Source of the DNA: Plantactinospora alkalitolerans | Lineage (GTDB): Bacteria; Actinomycetota; Actinomycetes; Mycobacteriales; Micromonosporaceae | Assembly: GCF_015690345.1 (NCBI RefSeq) | Contig: NZ_JADPUN010000165.1 | Coordinates: 1-44,762 of the forward strand | DNA: 44,762 nucleotides | Direction of reading: 5' to 3' | Shown: positions 24,934-34,671 of the stretch, one piece after another | How the letters are laid out: the number at the start of each line of letters is the position of its first letter | Numbering within the stretch: the first letter of the stretch is position 1 | Made by a program: the position numbers and the translations under genes | Notes under the pieces: generated by a model | Databases searched by the model: none | What the model was told of the DNA's origin: nothing | Seen by the model: the letters and a program-made list of their open reading frames with translations, nothing else

Positions 24934-27900
24934 GTGTCGGTGATCCGTTTGGCGTCTCCTGGACGACGCCGTTGGTTTACTGCGGTGCCGATGGCGGGGG
25001 CCATCGCCGCCACCATCATCTTTGTCGGGATGGTGGGGATGCCGGCGGCGTGGGCTCAGCCTCCGGTCCCCTTGGGAGTCGCCGAGACCTACGGAGTGCT
25101 GGGGGGCCAGGCGGTCACGGATGTCCCGCCCCCCGTCGGCCCCTCGGTCATCAACGGGGACCTTGGGGTCTGGCCAGGCACGTCGCTCACCGGCGCCCCC
25201 GTGGTGAACGGCGAGATACACGTCGGTGACACCGAAGCGATGCAGGCCCAGTCCGCGCTGACCACGGCGTACAACTTTGCCGCGGCGCAGCCGGCGACCA
25301 GTACGGTGAGTTCGGACCTCGGCGGCCAGACCTTGGTCGCCGGGGTGTACGAGTCACCCGACACCATGGCTCTGACCGGCACTCTCACGCTGGACGGGCA
25401 GAATGATCCCAACTCGGTGTTCATCTTCCAGGCGGGATCCAGCCTGATCACCGCGACTGACAGCCGGGTCAACCTGACTCGCGGGGCTCAGGCGTGCAAC
25501 GTGTTCTGGCAGGTGACCAGCTCGGCGACCCTGAACACCAGAACCATCTTCGCCGGAAGCATCCTGGCGCTGCAATCAGCGACGTTGGGCGAAGGAGCCA
25601 CCGTGATCGGACGGGTATTGGCTCGGAACGGTGCCGTCACGCTGATCCACAACACCATCACGCGACCGTTCTGCACCCCGTCCATCGCGCCGCCGACGAT
25701 CTCGAAGGCTTTCGGAGACCCGATCATTCCTCTGAACGGGACGACGTCGTTGGGTTTCACCATCACGAACCCAAATCCGGGTACGGGGTTGACCGGTGTC
25801 GGCTTCGGTGACGCGTTGCCTGCTGGGCTGGTGGTCGCGAGTCCTAATGGTGTGAGTGGTTCGTGTGGTGGTGGGACGATCACGGCTACGGCTGGTGGTG
25901 GCAACATCAGCCTGGCGGGTGCTGCCCTGCCGGCGGGTGGGAGTTGCACGTTCTCGGTCAACGTGACCGGCACGATCAGCGGTACGAAGGCGAACACGAG
26001 TGGCCCCGTCGACTCGAACCAGAGTGGTCCGGGTGCCCCGGCGGCCGCAAGCGTCACGGTGGCGGCTGCGGTCGTCGCGCCGCCGACGATCTCGAAGGCT
26101 TTCGAAGACCCGATCATTCCTCTGAACGGGACGACGTCGTTGGGTTTCACCATCACGAACCCCAATCCGGGTACGGGGTTGACCGGTGTCGGCTTCGGTG
26201 ACGCGTTGCCTGCTGGGCTGGTGGTCGCCACTCCTAATGGTGTGAGTGGTTCGTGTGGTGGTGGGACGATCACGGCTACCGCTGGTGGTGGCAACATCAG
26301 CCTGGCGGGTGCTGCCCTGCCGGGGGGTGGGAGTTGCACCTTCTCGGTCAATGTGACCGGCACGACCAGCGGTACGAAGGTCAACACGAGTAGCCCCGTC
26401 GACTCCAACCAGAGCGGCCCCGGTGCCGCTGCCTCGGCGAGCGTCGCGGTCGGCGCCGCGGTCGTCGCGCCGCCGACGATCTCGAAGGCTTTCGAAGACC
26501 CGATCATTCCTCTGAACGGGACGACGTCGTTGGGTTTCACCATTACGAACCCAAATCCGGGTACGGGGTTGACCGGTGTCGGCTTCGGTGACGCGTTGCC
26601 GGCGGGGCTGGTGGTGGCGAGTCCTAATGGTGTGAGTGGTTCGTGTGGTGGTGGGACGATCACGGCTACGGCTGGTGGTGGCAACATCAGCCTGGCGGGT
26701 GCTGCCCTGCCGGCGGGTGGAAGTTGTACGTTCTCGGTCAACGTGACCGGCACGACCAGCGGTACGAAGGTCAACACGAGTAGCCCAGTCGACTCCAACC
26801 AGAGCGGCCCCGGTGCCGCTGCCTCGGCGAGCGTCGCGGTGGCGGCTGCGGTCGTCGCGCCGCCGACGATCTCGAAGGCTTTCGGGGACCCCATCATCGA
26901 GGCCGATGGGACGACGTCGCTGAGTTTCGTCATCGCCAACCCCAATCCGGGTACGGCGTTGACCGGCGTTGGCTTCAGTGACGCGTTGCCGGCGGGGCTG
27001 GTGGTCGCGACTCCCAATGGTGTGAGTGGTTCGTGTGGTGGTGGGACGATCACGGCTACCGCTGGTGGTGGCAACATCAGCCTGGCGGGTGCTGCCCTGC
27101 CGGCGGGTGGAAGTTGTACGTTCTCGGTCAACGTGACCGGCACGACCAGCGGTACGAAGGTCAACACGAGCGGCCCCGTCGACTCCAACCAGAGCGGCCC
27201 GGGTGCTCCCGCGGCGGCAAGCATCACGGTCAGGATTCCCGTGGCACCGACGATCTCGAAGGCTTTCGGGGACGCCGTCATCGAGGCCGATGGGACGACG
27301 TCGCTGAGCTTCACCATCGCCAACCCCAACACGGGTACGGCGTTGACCGGTGTTGAATTCGCCGACGCGTTGCCGGCGGGGCTGGTGGTCGCCACTCCCA
27401 ATGGTGTGAGTGGTTCGTGTGGTGGTGGGACGATCACGGCTACGGCTGGTGGTGGCAACATCAGCCTGGCGGGTGCTGCCCTGCCGGCGGGTGGAAGTTG
27501 CACCTTCTCGGTCAACGTGACCGGCACGACCAGCGGTACGAAGGTCAACACGAGCGGCCCCGTCGACTCGGACCAGAGCGGCCCGGGCACCCCTGCGGCG
27601 GCAAGCATCACGGTCAGAGTCGCCGCAGCACCGACGATCTCCAAGACTTTCGGGGAAGCCACCATCCCCCTGAACGGGACGACGTCGCTGAGCTTCAGTC
27701 TCACCAACCCCAACTCGGGCAGGTCGCTGACCGGCGTCAGCTTTGTCGACAACCTCCCTTCGGGACTGGTGGTCGCCACGCCCAACGCCGCGCAGACCAA
27801 CTGCGCCTCCGGCACGATCGTCGCGAGTCCCGGCAGCAGCAGCATCAGCCTGTTCGGTGCCACCCTGCCGGCCAACGGGAGTTGCACGGTGTCGGTCAAC

Positions 27901-28140
27901 GTCACCGGCAAGACCACTGGAACGAAGGTCAATACGACGGTCGCGGTCACCTCGGTCGAGAGCGGCCCGGGTGCCCCCGCCTCGGCAAGCCTCACCGTCG
28001 GGAAGGTACGACCTGTTCTGCCCGTCACCGGTAGCCGAGGATCAATCTATGTCGCTGTCGCCCTGGCCATGATCGGCCTTGGTGTGGCGCTCCTGACGAT
28101 CAATAACCGGTTCACCCGCCGCAGACGCTACATCGCCTGA
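24934..28140 (+). CDS. LPXTG-anchored surface protein: ice-binding-like (DUF3494) domain plus six repeats
   Basis: 1068 residues. Signal peptide 1-41 (ends PAAWAQ). Residues about 45-245 form a DUF3494 ice-binding-like beta-helix (GVLGGQAVTDVPPP, INGDLGVWPGTSLTG, VAGVYESPDTMALTGTLTLD, FQAGSSLITA). Then come six Ig-like/DUF11-like repeats of ~130 residues, each starting PTISKAFG and including GLTGVGFGDALPAGLVV. A sortase signal LPVTG (1029-1033), a TM and a basic tail close it. GTG 24934 follows GTGGGGGAA. DUF3494 proteins include antifreeze proteins and adhesins; here a cell-wall-linked adhesin is most likely. Repeats are nearly identical in DNA, implying recent homogenisation. Confidence 0.88.
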   Translation: MSVIRLASPGRRRWFTAVPMAGAIAATIIFVGMVGMPAAWAQPPVPLGVAETYGVLGGQAVTDVPPPVGPSVINGDLGVWPGTSLTGAPVVNGEIHVGDTEAMQAQSALTTAYNFAAAQPATSTVSSDLGGQTLVAGVYESPDTMALTGTLTLDGQNDPNSVFIFQAGSSLITATDSRVNLTRGAQACNVFWQVTSSATLNTRTIFAGSILALQSATLGEGATVIGRVLARNGAVTLIHNTITRPFCTPSIAPPTISKAFGDPIIPLNGTTSLGFTITNPNPGTGLTGVGFGDALPAGLVVASPNGVSGSCGGGTITATAGGGNISLAGAALPAGGSCTFSVNVTGTISGTKANTSGPVDSNQSGPGAPAAASVTVAAAVVAPPTISKAFEDPIIPLNGTTSLGFTITNPNPGTGLTGVGFGDALPAGLVVATPNGVSGSCGGGTITATAGGGNISLAGAALPGGGSCTFSVNVTGTTSGTKVNTSSPVDSNQSGPGAAASASVAVGAAVVAPPTISKAFEDPIIPLNGTTSLGFTITNPNPGTGLTGVGFGDALPAGLVVASPNGVSGSCGGGTITATAGGGNISLAGAALPAGGSCTFSVNVTGTTSGTKVNTSSPVDSNQSGPGAAASASVAVAAAVVAPPTISKAFGDPIIEADGTTSLSFVIANPNPGTALTGVGFSDALPAGLVVATPNGVSGSCGGGTITATAGGGNISLAGAALPAGGSCTFSVNVTGTTSGTKVNTSGPVDSNQSGPGAPAAASITVRIPVAPTISKAFGDAVIEADGTTSLSFTIANPNTGTALTGVEFADALPAGLVVATPNGVSGSCGGGTITATAGGGNISLAGAALPAGGSCTFSVNVTGTTSGTKVNTSGPVDSDQSGPGTPAAASITVRVAAAPTISKTFGEATIPLNGTTSLSFSLTNPNSGRSLTGVSFVDNLPSGLVVATPNAAQTNCASGTIVASPGSSSISLFGATLPANGSCTVSVNVTGKTTGTKVNTTVAVTSVESGPGAPASASLTVGKVRPVLPVTGSRGSIYVAVALAMIGLGVALLTINNRFTRRRRYIA
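25691..28012 (+). repeat. six tandem ~390-bp repeats in the surface-protein gene
   Basis: Units start at 25691, 26081, 26471, 26861, 27245 and 27629, so the period is 390, 390, 390, 384, 384. Units 1-3 are almost identical in DNA, units 4 and 5 differ mainly at the first ~60 bases, and unit 6 is the most diverged. The core TGGTGTGAGTGGTTCGTGTG is shared by the first five units. Identity beyond what the protein needs (same synonymous codons) points to gene conversion or recent duplication. Confidence 0.92.
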
Positions 28141-28186
28141 CCTCGACGCAGGAGAGGGGCGGGAGGGCCGTCCGGGCGGACCGTCG

Positions 28187-28828
28187 TCAGGCGGAGGAGG
28201 CCACGGGCAGGTGGTGTGGCATGTTCCAGCCGTCGGCGAGCCTCGACGGGTGTACGTTCTGGCCACCGCCGAAGAACTCGCAGAATTTCATGATCAGCGG
28301 ATCCCAGCCGGCCGGGTCCACGTAGTGCGTCCCGGGGATGAGGAGACGCTCCTCGACGTGGGTTCGGAGCACCTCCACCTCGAAGGCGGTGCACTCCGGC
28401 CGGGGGTCGCCGAACGGGTGTGCCGAACGGACCCGGCACTCCAACTGGATCGGACACTCCGCGACCCGGGGTGCCCGGACCAGTTCCGATGCCTGCTCGG
28501 TCAGGCCCGCGGCCGAGAACTTGTCCGGCTCGTACCGGTAGCCCTGGCGTAGCTTGTGCTCCGGCACGGCCCGCTTTCCGGTGGTGAGGGCGATCCGGTC
28601 GACGGCGTCGACCATCGACGACGAAGGCAGGTTGAGTACACATTCGCGCTCGCGCAGCAGGTTCGCTGTCGTCTGGCCGCTGTTGCCGAGGCCGAGCATG
28701 GCCGACTGGTTGAGCCACCAGGCCGACGACATCGGCGCGAGGTTCGCGGTGCCGTCGGAGTTACGCGAGCTGATCAGCACCACTGGCGTGCCGAAGTACA
28801 ACACCTTGAGCCCTGGGACGATGTGCAT
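28187..28828 (-). CDS. flavin reductase-like protein (FMN-binding split barrel)
   Basis: 213 residues with the flavin-reductase-like fold: GTPVVLISSRNSDGTANLAP strand pair, LGLGNSGQTTANLLRERECV (FMN-contact helix region) and CRVRSAHPF. Members either supply reduced flavin to a monooxygenase or bind FMN with another role. No monooxygenase gene is nearby, so the partner is unknown. ATG 28828. It is convergent with the surface-protein gene, 46 bases away. Confidence 0.85.
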   Translation of the reverse strand: MHIVPGLKVLYFGTPVVLISSRNSDGTANLAPMSSAWWLNQSAMLGLGNSGQTTANLLRERECVLNLPSSSMVDAVDRIALTTGKRAVPEHKLRQGYRYEPDKFSAAGLTEQASELVRAPRVAECPIQLECRVRSAHPFGDPRPECTAFEVEVLRTHVEERLLIPGTHYVDPAGWDPLIMKFCEFFGGGQNVHPSRLADGWNMPHHLPVASSA

Positions 28829-28960
28829 GCGTCAACTCTCGCCAACACCGGGCGGGGCTGCTGGCGGGCATCGGACATCGCGCTCCGTACCGGTCGGGCC
28901 GGTCGGACGTGGTGTCGGGACGCCGGGTACCGGTCCGCCGCCTCCTCGACGTCGCCGTCG

Positions 28961-29497
28961 TCAGCAGGTGCCGAAGCCCTCGTCGAACAACTGTTGCGCG
29001 TAGTCGGCGTACCCGGCGACGGTCTTCCGGACCGTCCGACCGTCGTGCAGGAACAGGTACGCCCGGTCGCCCTGCCGGGCGAGCAGCCCGTCGAACCGGT
29101 ACGTCCCCGCCGGCGCGGTCAACCGGGTCGCGGCCGGATAGGCGGCCCGTACCTGCTCGACCGGGGTGCCTGCGGTGACGCCCTCCGGGGTTTTCACCGG
29201 TGGGCTGGCCCAGAGCAGCACCAGTCGGTCGTCGGCGAAGACCGGGCTGACCGCCGGAGGGTCGGTGAGGCTCGACCCGCAGGCCAGTTCCGGCTCGGGA
29301 TGCAACTGGCCGCGTCGCAGCAGCTCCTGTTCGGTGTCGCCGAACTCGACGTCGCGTACGCCCCGCAGGTTGAGGACGTCCGTACCGGAGGCCGGAGGCG
29401 TCGGCGGCTCATCGGACCCTGTCCGGTACGCGTGGCAGACCGCGATGGTGGCAGCCACCAGCACTGCGGCGATTCGTACGACTTTCCGTGCCTCCAT
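28961..29497 (-). CDS. hypothetical exported or membrane-anchored protein
   Basis: 178 residues from ATG 29497, chosen for the well-placed GGAGGG upstream. Residues 7-22 (VRIAAVLVAATIAVCH) form a signal anchor. The rest is a globular domain with the segment LNLRGVRDVEFGDTEQELLRRG, a Cys (CGSS) and PVEQVRAAYPAATRL, ending LFDEGFGTC. The wording (VxFGxT...L...G, then AxYP) resembles small secreted actinobacterial proteins with a duplicated BLIP-like half, but I cannot assign it. It is divergent from the GNAT gene at 29586. Confidence 0.7.
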   Translation of the reverse strand: MEARKVVRIAAVLVAATIAVCHAYRTGSDEPPTPPASGTDVLNLRGVRDVEFGDTEQELLRRGQLHPEPELACGSSLTDPPAVSPVFADDRLVLLWASPPVKTPEGVTAGTPVEQVRAAYPAATRLTAPAGTYRFDGLLARQGDRAYLFLHDGRTVRKTVAGYADYAQQLFDEGFGTC

Positions 29498-29585
29498 GTC
29501 ACCCTCCGGGCACACAGAGTAGTTTACTCCTGATTGGTCCGATTCGTCGGGGTGGTACCGCTGGCTCCACAGCAGAATCGACGCC

Positions 29586-30317
29586 ATGGCGATCGTCGCG
29601 CAACCGCTGCACGCCCGACCACGACCGGCAGACCAGTTGGCCTGGCTCACCGCCGGCTGGCCCGAGTTCGTCTTCCACGATCAGGAGACCTCCCGGCACC
29701 TCGGCCGGGTCCGCGAACTCTTCGCCGAGTTGGAGGTCGTACTGCTCGACGACGACGAGATCGTGGCGGCGGGCTGGGCGGTACCGCTGTGCTGGAGCGG
29801 CGAGGTCGACGACCTTCCCGCCGGCTACAACGACTCACTGGCCCGGGCCCTCGCCGCGTACGACACCGGGCGGCGGCCCGACACCCTTGCCATTCTCGCC
29901 GCTGCCGTCCGCCCCGACCGCCAGGGTCAGGGCCTCGCCGGCGAACTGCTGGGGGCACTCCGCGAACTCGCCGGACGGGCCGGTTGGCCGCGGGTGATCT
30001 GTCCGGTCCGGCCGACCCTGAAGTCCCGCTACCCGCTCACCCCGATCGACCGGTACGCCGGCTGGACCCGCACGGACGGAACTCCGTTCGACCCGTGGAT
30101 CCGTACCCACTGCCGGCTCGGCGCCCGGATCGTGGCGACGGCTCCCCGGTCGCAGGTCATCACCGGCACCGTCGCGCAGTGGCAGAGTTGGACCGGGATG
30201 GCGTTCCCCGACTCCGGGAGCTTCGTCATCCCGGACGGGCTGAGCGTCCTGCACATCGATCACGCCACCGACCACGGCGTATACGTCGAGCCGAACGTAT
30301 GGCTCCAGCATCGCTGA
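29586..30317 (+). CDS. GNAT-like acetyltransferase
   Basis: 243 residues. The acetyl-CoA loop is AAVRPDRQGQGLAGELLGAL (motif A, about 106-125). The flanking strands and the C-terminal half, with WIRTHCRLGARIVATAPRS followed by an extension to VYVEPNVWLQHR, are longer than a minimal GNAT. Substrate unknown. ATG 29586 is preceded only by a weak ribosome site. It is convergent with the orphan sensor kinase. Confidence 0.8.
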   Translation: MAIVAQPLHARPRPADQLAWLTAGWPEFVFHDQETSRHLGRVRELFAELEVVLLDDDEIVAAGWAVPLCWSGEVDDLPAGYNDSLARALAAYDTGRRPDTLAILAAAVRPDRQGQGLAGELLGALRELAGRAGWPRVICPVRPTLKSRYPLTPIDRYAGWTRTDGTPFDPWIRTHCRLGARIVATAPRSQVITGTVAQWQSWTGMAFPDSGSFVIPDGLSVLHIDHATDHGVYVEPNVWLQHR

Positions 30318-30353
30318 GGGACAACCCGGTCGGGCCGACTGACAGATCACCGG

Positions 30354-32045
30354 TCAGGACGGCCGGAGCACGTCCTTCGCCACCAGCCGTCCGTCCGCCG
30401 CGCAGATCCGGTAGACGTCGAACCGTGGCTGTAGGACGTCGCCGTGCGAGCGGTAGTACCGGCACTGCGCACCGGCCGGCCTCGGCAACGGATCCGGCTC
30501 CGGTGGTTCGAGAGTCTCCCGGCTGGGCAGCAACGGGGCCACCACGGTCCAGTTCTGCCCCACCTCCAGCCCCGCATACGTCGTCGGATCGAGTACCGAA
30601 CTGCTGGTCGCGTAGAGGTAGTAGCCGAGCGCCGTACCGCCCAGCGTCACCGCGAGAGTGGTCAGCACCATCGCGGCGCCGACCAGCCCGCGCCGCGCCT
30701 CCCGGTGGACCAGCCGGCGCCGGTCCAGCGCCGATCCGGGCTCCGGGCTCGGTGGACCGGCCAGCCCAGCCCGTCCGGCCAGCCCAGCCCGTCCGGCCAG
30801 CCCAGCCCGTCCGGCCTGGTTGGGCAGCCGCGCGACGACCTCGAAGCCGCCGTCCCGCTCGCCGGCGTGCAGGGTGCCGCCGGCGAGCCGTACCCGCTCG
30901 CGAAGCCCGACCAGACCGTGACCGCCGCGACCGCCACGACCACCGTGACCGGTCGCGGCCCCGGGTGCGGTCGCGGCCCCGGGTGCGGTCGGCGGCCGGG
31001 CGTTCACGACGCTGACCAGGACCGTCCCGTCGGCGTCGGAATCGAGCCGCACGGTGGTCGCGGCGCCCGGGGCATGCTTGTTGGCGTTGGTCAGCGCCTC
31101 CTGCACCACCCGGTGGACGGCCCGGTCCACCAGCGCCGGCGACGGCTCCGGCGGTTCCGGCGGTTCTGGCGGTTCCGACGGCTTCGGCGGTTCTGGCGGT
31201 TCCGACGGCTTCGGCGGTTCTGGCGGTTCCGACGGCTTCGGCGGTTCCGGCGGATCCGCCCGGTGCAGTTCCACCGGCATGCCCGCCGCGCGGGCCCGGC
31301 GCACGAGTTCGGCGACGCTCTCCCCGGCCGGCCGGACCGGCGCCTCGGCCGGTGGATCGTCCCGGAGCACGTCGATCACCTCCCGGAGCTGCCCGGTGGC
31401 CGCCGCCGCGCCCGCCCGCAACTGTCCGGCCACCGCGCGGGTCCGCTCGTCGAGCCCGGTGGTGAGTTCCAGTGCGCCGGCCCGGAGCGCGAGCAGGCTC
31501 AACTCGTGCCCGAGTGAATCGTGCATGTCCTCGGCTATCCGGGCCCGCTCGCGCAGCCGCACCTCCCGGGCCAGGATCCGCTGCTCACGCTCCAACTGCT
31601 CGGCCTGTTCCCAACCGGCGGCGAGCAGTTCGCGCTGCTGGCGCCGGTACCGCCCCAGCAGCCACGGAAACAGCCCGGCGTAGATCAGCGCACCGACCTG
31701 CGTCGCCCAACTGATGAAATCGTATTGGGCCAGCACCACCGGGGTACCGACCAGCGCCAGCCCGGAGAAGCTCGCCGCCGCCGGCCAGATGGTGGCCATC
31801 CGCCGGCCGAGCAGATAGCTGACCATCGGCAGGCCGAACGAGTAGTTGCCGTCCAGGACACAGAGCCCGACCACGACGAGGAGCGGAACCACCGGGGCCC
31901 GGCGGCTGACCGCCACCGCGCCGGCCCAGACCGCCAGCCCGACGACCAGAAGCCCGACCGGGTACGCCCGATGCCCGGTCCAGGAGAGTCCGACCAGGAC
32001 GGAGAGAGGCGTCCAGAGCAGGATGTCCATGGCAAGGCGCCGCAC
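30354..32045 (-). CDS. NarL-type sensor histidine kinase with internal tandem repeats (orphan)
   Basis: 563 residues. Five or so N-terminal TM segments (to about residue 130), a HisKA_3 dimerisation helix with the phospho-acceptor His in [20 protein letters not shown], and a HATPase with [12 protein letters not shown] (N box) and [17 protein letters not shown] (G box). Between helix and ATPase lies a repeat of PPEPPKPSE, and after the ATPase a repeat of GRAGLA, then a TM (about 468-488) and an extracytoplasmic tail with one Cys pair. No response regulator gene is adjacent. The GTG at 32045 is used; ATG 32030 is possible. The C-terminal TM plus tail is unusual for this family. Confidence 0.85.
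   Translation of the reverse strand: MRRLAMDILLWTPLSVLVGLSWTGHRAYPVGLLVVGLAVWAGAVAVSRRAPVVPLLVVVGLCVLDGNYSFGLPMVSYLLGRRMATIWPAAASFSGLALVGTPVVLAQYDFISWATQVGALIYAGLFPWLLGRYRRQQRELLAAGWEQAEQLEREQRILAREVRLRERARIAEDMHDSLGHELSLLALRAGALELTTGLDERTRAVAGQLRAGAAAATGQLREVIDVLRDDPPAEAPVRPAGESVAELVRRARAAGMPVELHRADPPEPPKPSEPPEPPKPSEPPEPPKPSEPPEPPEPPEPSPALVDRAVHRVVQEALTNANKHAPGAATTVRLDSDADGTVLVSVVNARPPTAPGAATAPGAATGHGGRGGRGGHGLVGLRERVRLAGGTLHAGERDGGFEVVARLPNQAGRAGLAGRAGLAGRAGLAGPPSPEPGSALDRRRLVHREARRGLVGAAMVLTTLAVTLGGTALGYYLYATSSSVLDPTTYAGLEVGQNWTVVAPLLPSRETLEPPEPDPLPRPAGAQCRYYRSHGDVLQPRFDVYRICAADGRLVAKDVLRPS
30759..31239 (-). repeat. three short tandem-repeat tracts inside the sensor kinase gene
   Basis: Tract 1: three exact 18-bp units at 30759-30812 (encoding GLAGRA). 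Tract 2: a doubled CGCGGCCCCGGGTGCGGT near 30953-30990. Tract 3: three 27-bp units at 31159-31239 (encoding PPEPPKPSE, written on the minus strand). All keep the frame. Confidence 0.85.
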
Positions 32046-32200
32046 CGTTCCGACGCTACGGCGCCGACCGGGTGTCCGCGATCGGGGAACGGCGCCCCGG
32101 TACCCGGAAAAACGGCGACGGCGACCCTGAGAAAGGTCAGGGTCCGGGGTCGACCATCGGCCGCATCGGTCGCCGGAGCCGGATTCGTATCTTCGACGGC

Positions 32201-34558
32201 ATGCTGACAGTGCAAGCCGGGCTGACTACGGCCCAGGTCGCCGAGCGGATCGCGACGGGCCAGGTGAACGACGTACCGGTCCGGTCCGGCCGAAGCGTCG
32301 GGGAGATCGTCAAGGCCAACCTGTTCACCCGGATCAACGCCATCATGGGCGTGCTGTTCGGGGTGATCCTCGCCGTCGGCCCGATCCAGGACGCGCTCTT
32401 CGGCGGCGTGATCATCGCCAACACGCTGATCGGCGTGATCCAGGAACTGCGCGCCAAACGGACCCTGGACCGGCTGGCGATCGTCAGCGCGGCCCACCCG
32501 GTGGTCCGGCGGGACGGGCAGGCCGTCGAGGTGGCCGCCGCCGACCTCGTGCTGGACGACCTGATCGAACTGGGACCCGGGGACCAGATCGCGGTCGACG
32601 GAGTGGTCACCGAGGCGGAACAGTTGGAGGTCGACGAGTCGCTGCTGACCGGCGAGGCCGATCCGGTGATCAAGCAGGCCGGCGATCCTCTGCTCTCCGG
32701 CAGCTTCGTCACCGCCGGCAGTGGGGCGTTCACCGCGACCAAGGTCGGCCGGGCGGCGTACGCGGCGCGGCTGGCCGAGGAGGCCAGCCGGTTCACCCTG
32801 GTCAACTCGGAACTGCGCGGCGGCCTCAACACCATTCTGCGGTTCGTCACCTGGCTGATCATCCCGACCGGACTGGCGCTGATCATCAGCCAGTACCTGG
32901 TCAACTCGGACAACCTGCCCGAGGCCGTCCGGCGGATGGTCGCCGGCCTGGTTCCGATGGTTCCGGAAGGACTGGTGCTGCTCACCTCGGTGGCCTTCGC
33001 GGTCGGCGTGATCCGGCTCGGCCGGCGGCGCTGCCTCGTGCAGGAACTGCCGGCGATCGAGGGGCTGGCCCGGGTCAGCGTGGTCTGCCTGGACAAGACC
33101 GGAACCCTCACCGACACCGCCATGGACGTGACCGAGGTACGCCGCCTCGCCCCGGACGCCCCGGTAGCAGAGGTACTGGGCATGCTCGGCGCTGCCGACG
33201 AGCGACCCAACGCCAGCCTGCGCGCGATCATCGAGGCGTACCCGGCACCGGGTGGTGGCTGGACCGTCCAGGACCGGACCCCGTTCTCGTCCGCCCGGAA
33301 ATGGAGCGGCGCCACCCTGACCGACCCGTCCGGCGACACCGCGCAGTGGCGGCTCGGCGCCCCCGACGTACTGCTCCCGCCCGGCCACCCGGCACTCGTC
33401 GAGGCCGACCATTACGGCGCCCAGGGACTCCGCGTACTGCTGCTGGCCCGGCAGGGATGTGAGGAGGGGGCCCTTCTTATACAGAAAGCGATAACAAGGG
33501 GCCCTTCCTTACATCCGGTCGCGATGGTGGTGTTGGGGCAGCGGGTGCGGGGGGAGGCGGCGCGGACGCTGCGGTACTTCGCCGAGCAGGGGGTGGCGGT
33601 CAAGGTCATCTCCGGGGACAACGCGCTGTCGGTGGGTGCCGTCGCCCGTAGCCTCGGACTGGCCGGGGCGGAGAACCCGGTCGATGGCCGGGAGTTGCCG
33701 ACCGATCCGGCGGAGCTTGCCGAGGCGGTGGACCGGCACACGGTGTTCGGTCGGGTCGGGCCGCAGCAGAAGCGGGACATGGTCGCGGCACTCCAGGCCC
33801 GGGGGCACACCGTGGCGATGACCGGCGACGGGGTCAACGACGTACTCGCGCTGAAGGACGCCGACATCGGGGTGGCGATGGGCTCGGGCAGCCCGGCCAG
33901 CCGGGCGGTGGCCCAGATCGTCCTGCTGGACAACAACTTCGCCGCGCTGCCGGCGGTGGTCGCCGAGGGCCGACGGGTGATCGGCAACATCGAGCGGGTC
34001 GCGAACCTCTTCCTGACCAAGACCGTCTACTCGGTGCTGCTCGCCGTCATCGTGGTGCTGACCCAGGTGCCGTACCCGTTCCTGCCCCGGCACCTGACCA
34101 TCATCTCGTCGCTGACCATCGGCATTCCGGCGTTCTTCCTGGCGCTCGCGCCGGGCAACGAACGGGCCCGGCCCGGCTTCGTCGGCCGGGTGCTGCGGTT
34201 CGCCGTACCGGGCGGGCTCGTGGCGATGGCGGCGACCATCACGTCGTACCTGCTGGCCCGGAATGTCTACGGCGGCGACCTGGCCGCGGAGACCTCGGCC
34301 GCGACGCTGACCCTGTTCCTGGTCGGACTCTGGGCGGTGGCCATCATCGCCCGCCCGTACACCTGGTGGCGGATCCTGCTCGTCGCGGTGATGGGTACGG
34401 CGTTCGTGGTCGTGCTGCTGGTGCCGTTCCTCCAGGAGTTCTTCCAGTTGAGCCTGGTCGGAACGACCGCACCGGGGATCGCGGTGGCGCTGGCGGTCGT
34501 CGCCGGGCTGCTGCTGGAGCTGATCCGGGCCGGGCTGCGTCCCCGCGCGGCCCGGTGA
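32201..34558 (+). CDS. P-type cation ATPase, CtpE-like
   Basis: 785 residues. TGEADP actuator motif, [11 protein letters not shown] motif (typical of the CtpE-type calcium ATPases of actinobacteria), phosphorylation motif with Asp298 in [17 protein letters not shown] hinge (541-547) and paired C-terminal TMs. ATG 32201 is chosen as the family start. Calcium transport is known for mycobacterial CtpE and is inferred here. Residues about 419-438 ([16 protein letters not shown] region) are an insertion encoded by a palindromic element; homologs go from the LLLAR strand to the HPVAMVVL strand with a short loop. The reading frame stays open, so the protein may still work. Confidence 0.9.
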   Translation: MLTVQAGLTTAQVAERIATGQVNDVPVRSGRSVGEIVKANLFTRINAIMGVLFGVILAVGPIQDALFGGVIIANTLIGVIQELRAKRTLDRLAIVSAAHPVVRRDGQAVEVAAADLVLDDLIELGPGDQIAVDGVVTEAEQLEVDESLLTGEADPVIKQAGDPLLSGSFVTAGSGAFTATKVGRAAYAARLAEEASRFTLVNSELRGGLNTILRFVTWLIIPTGLALIISQYLVNSDNLPEAVRRMVAGLVPMVPEGLVLLTSVAFAVGVIRLGRRRCLVQELPAIEGLARVSVVCLDKTGTLTDTAMDVTEVRRLAPDAPVAEVLGMLGAADERPNASLRAIIEAYPAPGGGWTVQDRTPFSSARKWSGATLTDPSGDTAQWRLGAPDVLLPPGHPALVEADHYGAQGLRVLLLARQGCEEGALLIQKAITRGPSLHPVAMVVLGQRVRGEAARTLRYFAEQGVAVKVISGDNALSVGAVARSLGLAGAENPVDGRELPTDPAELAEAVDRHTVFGRVGPQQKRDMVAALQARGHTVAMTGDGVNDVLALKDADIGVAMGSGSPASRAVAQIVLLDNNFAALPAVVAEGRRVIGNIERVANLFLTKTVYSVLLAVIVVLTQVPYPFLPRHLTIISSLTIGIPAFFLALAPGNERARPGFVGRVLRFAVPGGLVAMAATITSYLLARNVYGGDLAAETSAATLTLFLVGLWAVAIIARPYTWWRILLVAVMGTAFVVVLLVPFLQEFFQLSLVGTTAPGIAVALAVVAGLLLELIRAGLRPRAAR
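33457..33514. repeat. 58-bp REP-like palindromic element inserted in the P-type ATPase gene
   Basis: Ends ATGTGAGGAGGGGGCCCTT (33457-33475) and, on the other strand, ATGTAAGGAAGGGCCCCTT (33514-33496) form a 19-bp inverted repeat with three mismatches. The centre is A+T-rich (CTTATACAGAAAGCGATAAC). Local base composition differs sharply from the gene. GGGCCCTTC-ended palindromes recur in intergenic DNA of Micromonosporaceae (recollection, not checked). Confidence 0.75.
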
Positions 34559-34671
34559 ACGGGACATCATTCCTATTTGGATACATCGAAATGTAGCCTC
34601 GCGTCGATGGGTTCCGGCGCAACGGTCCACGGGGACCGTCACGCCGACCGATCGGAAGGGGACACGGGGAG

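Noticed and set aside
25691-28012. Possible CRISPR array because of regular repeats
   Set aside because: Units are ~390 bp and encode a continuous protein; no short repeats with unique spacers.
25488-28028. 846-residue open frame on the minus strand across the repeat region
   Set aside because: It is the mirror of the surface-protein gene; low-complexity Pro/Val/Leu/Thr text with no start signal, kept open by biased codons.
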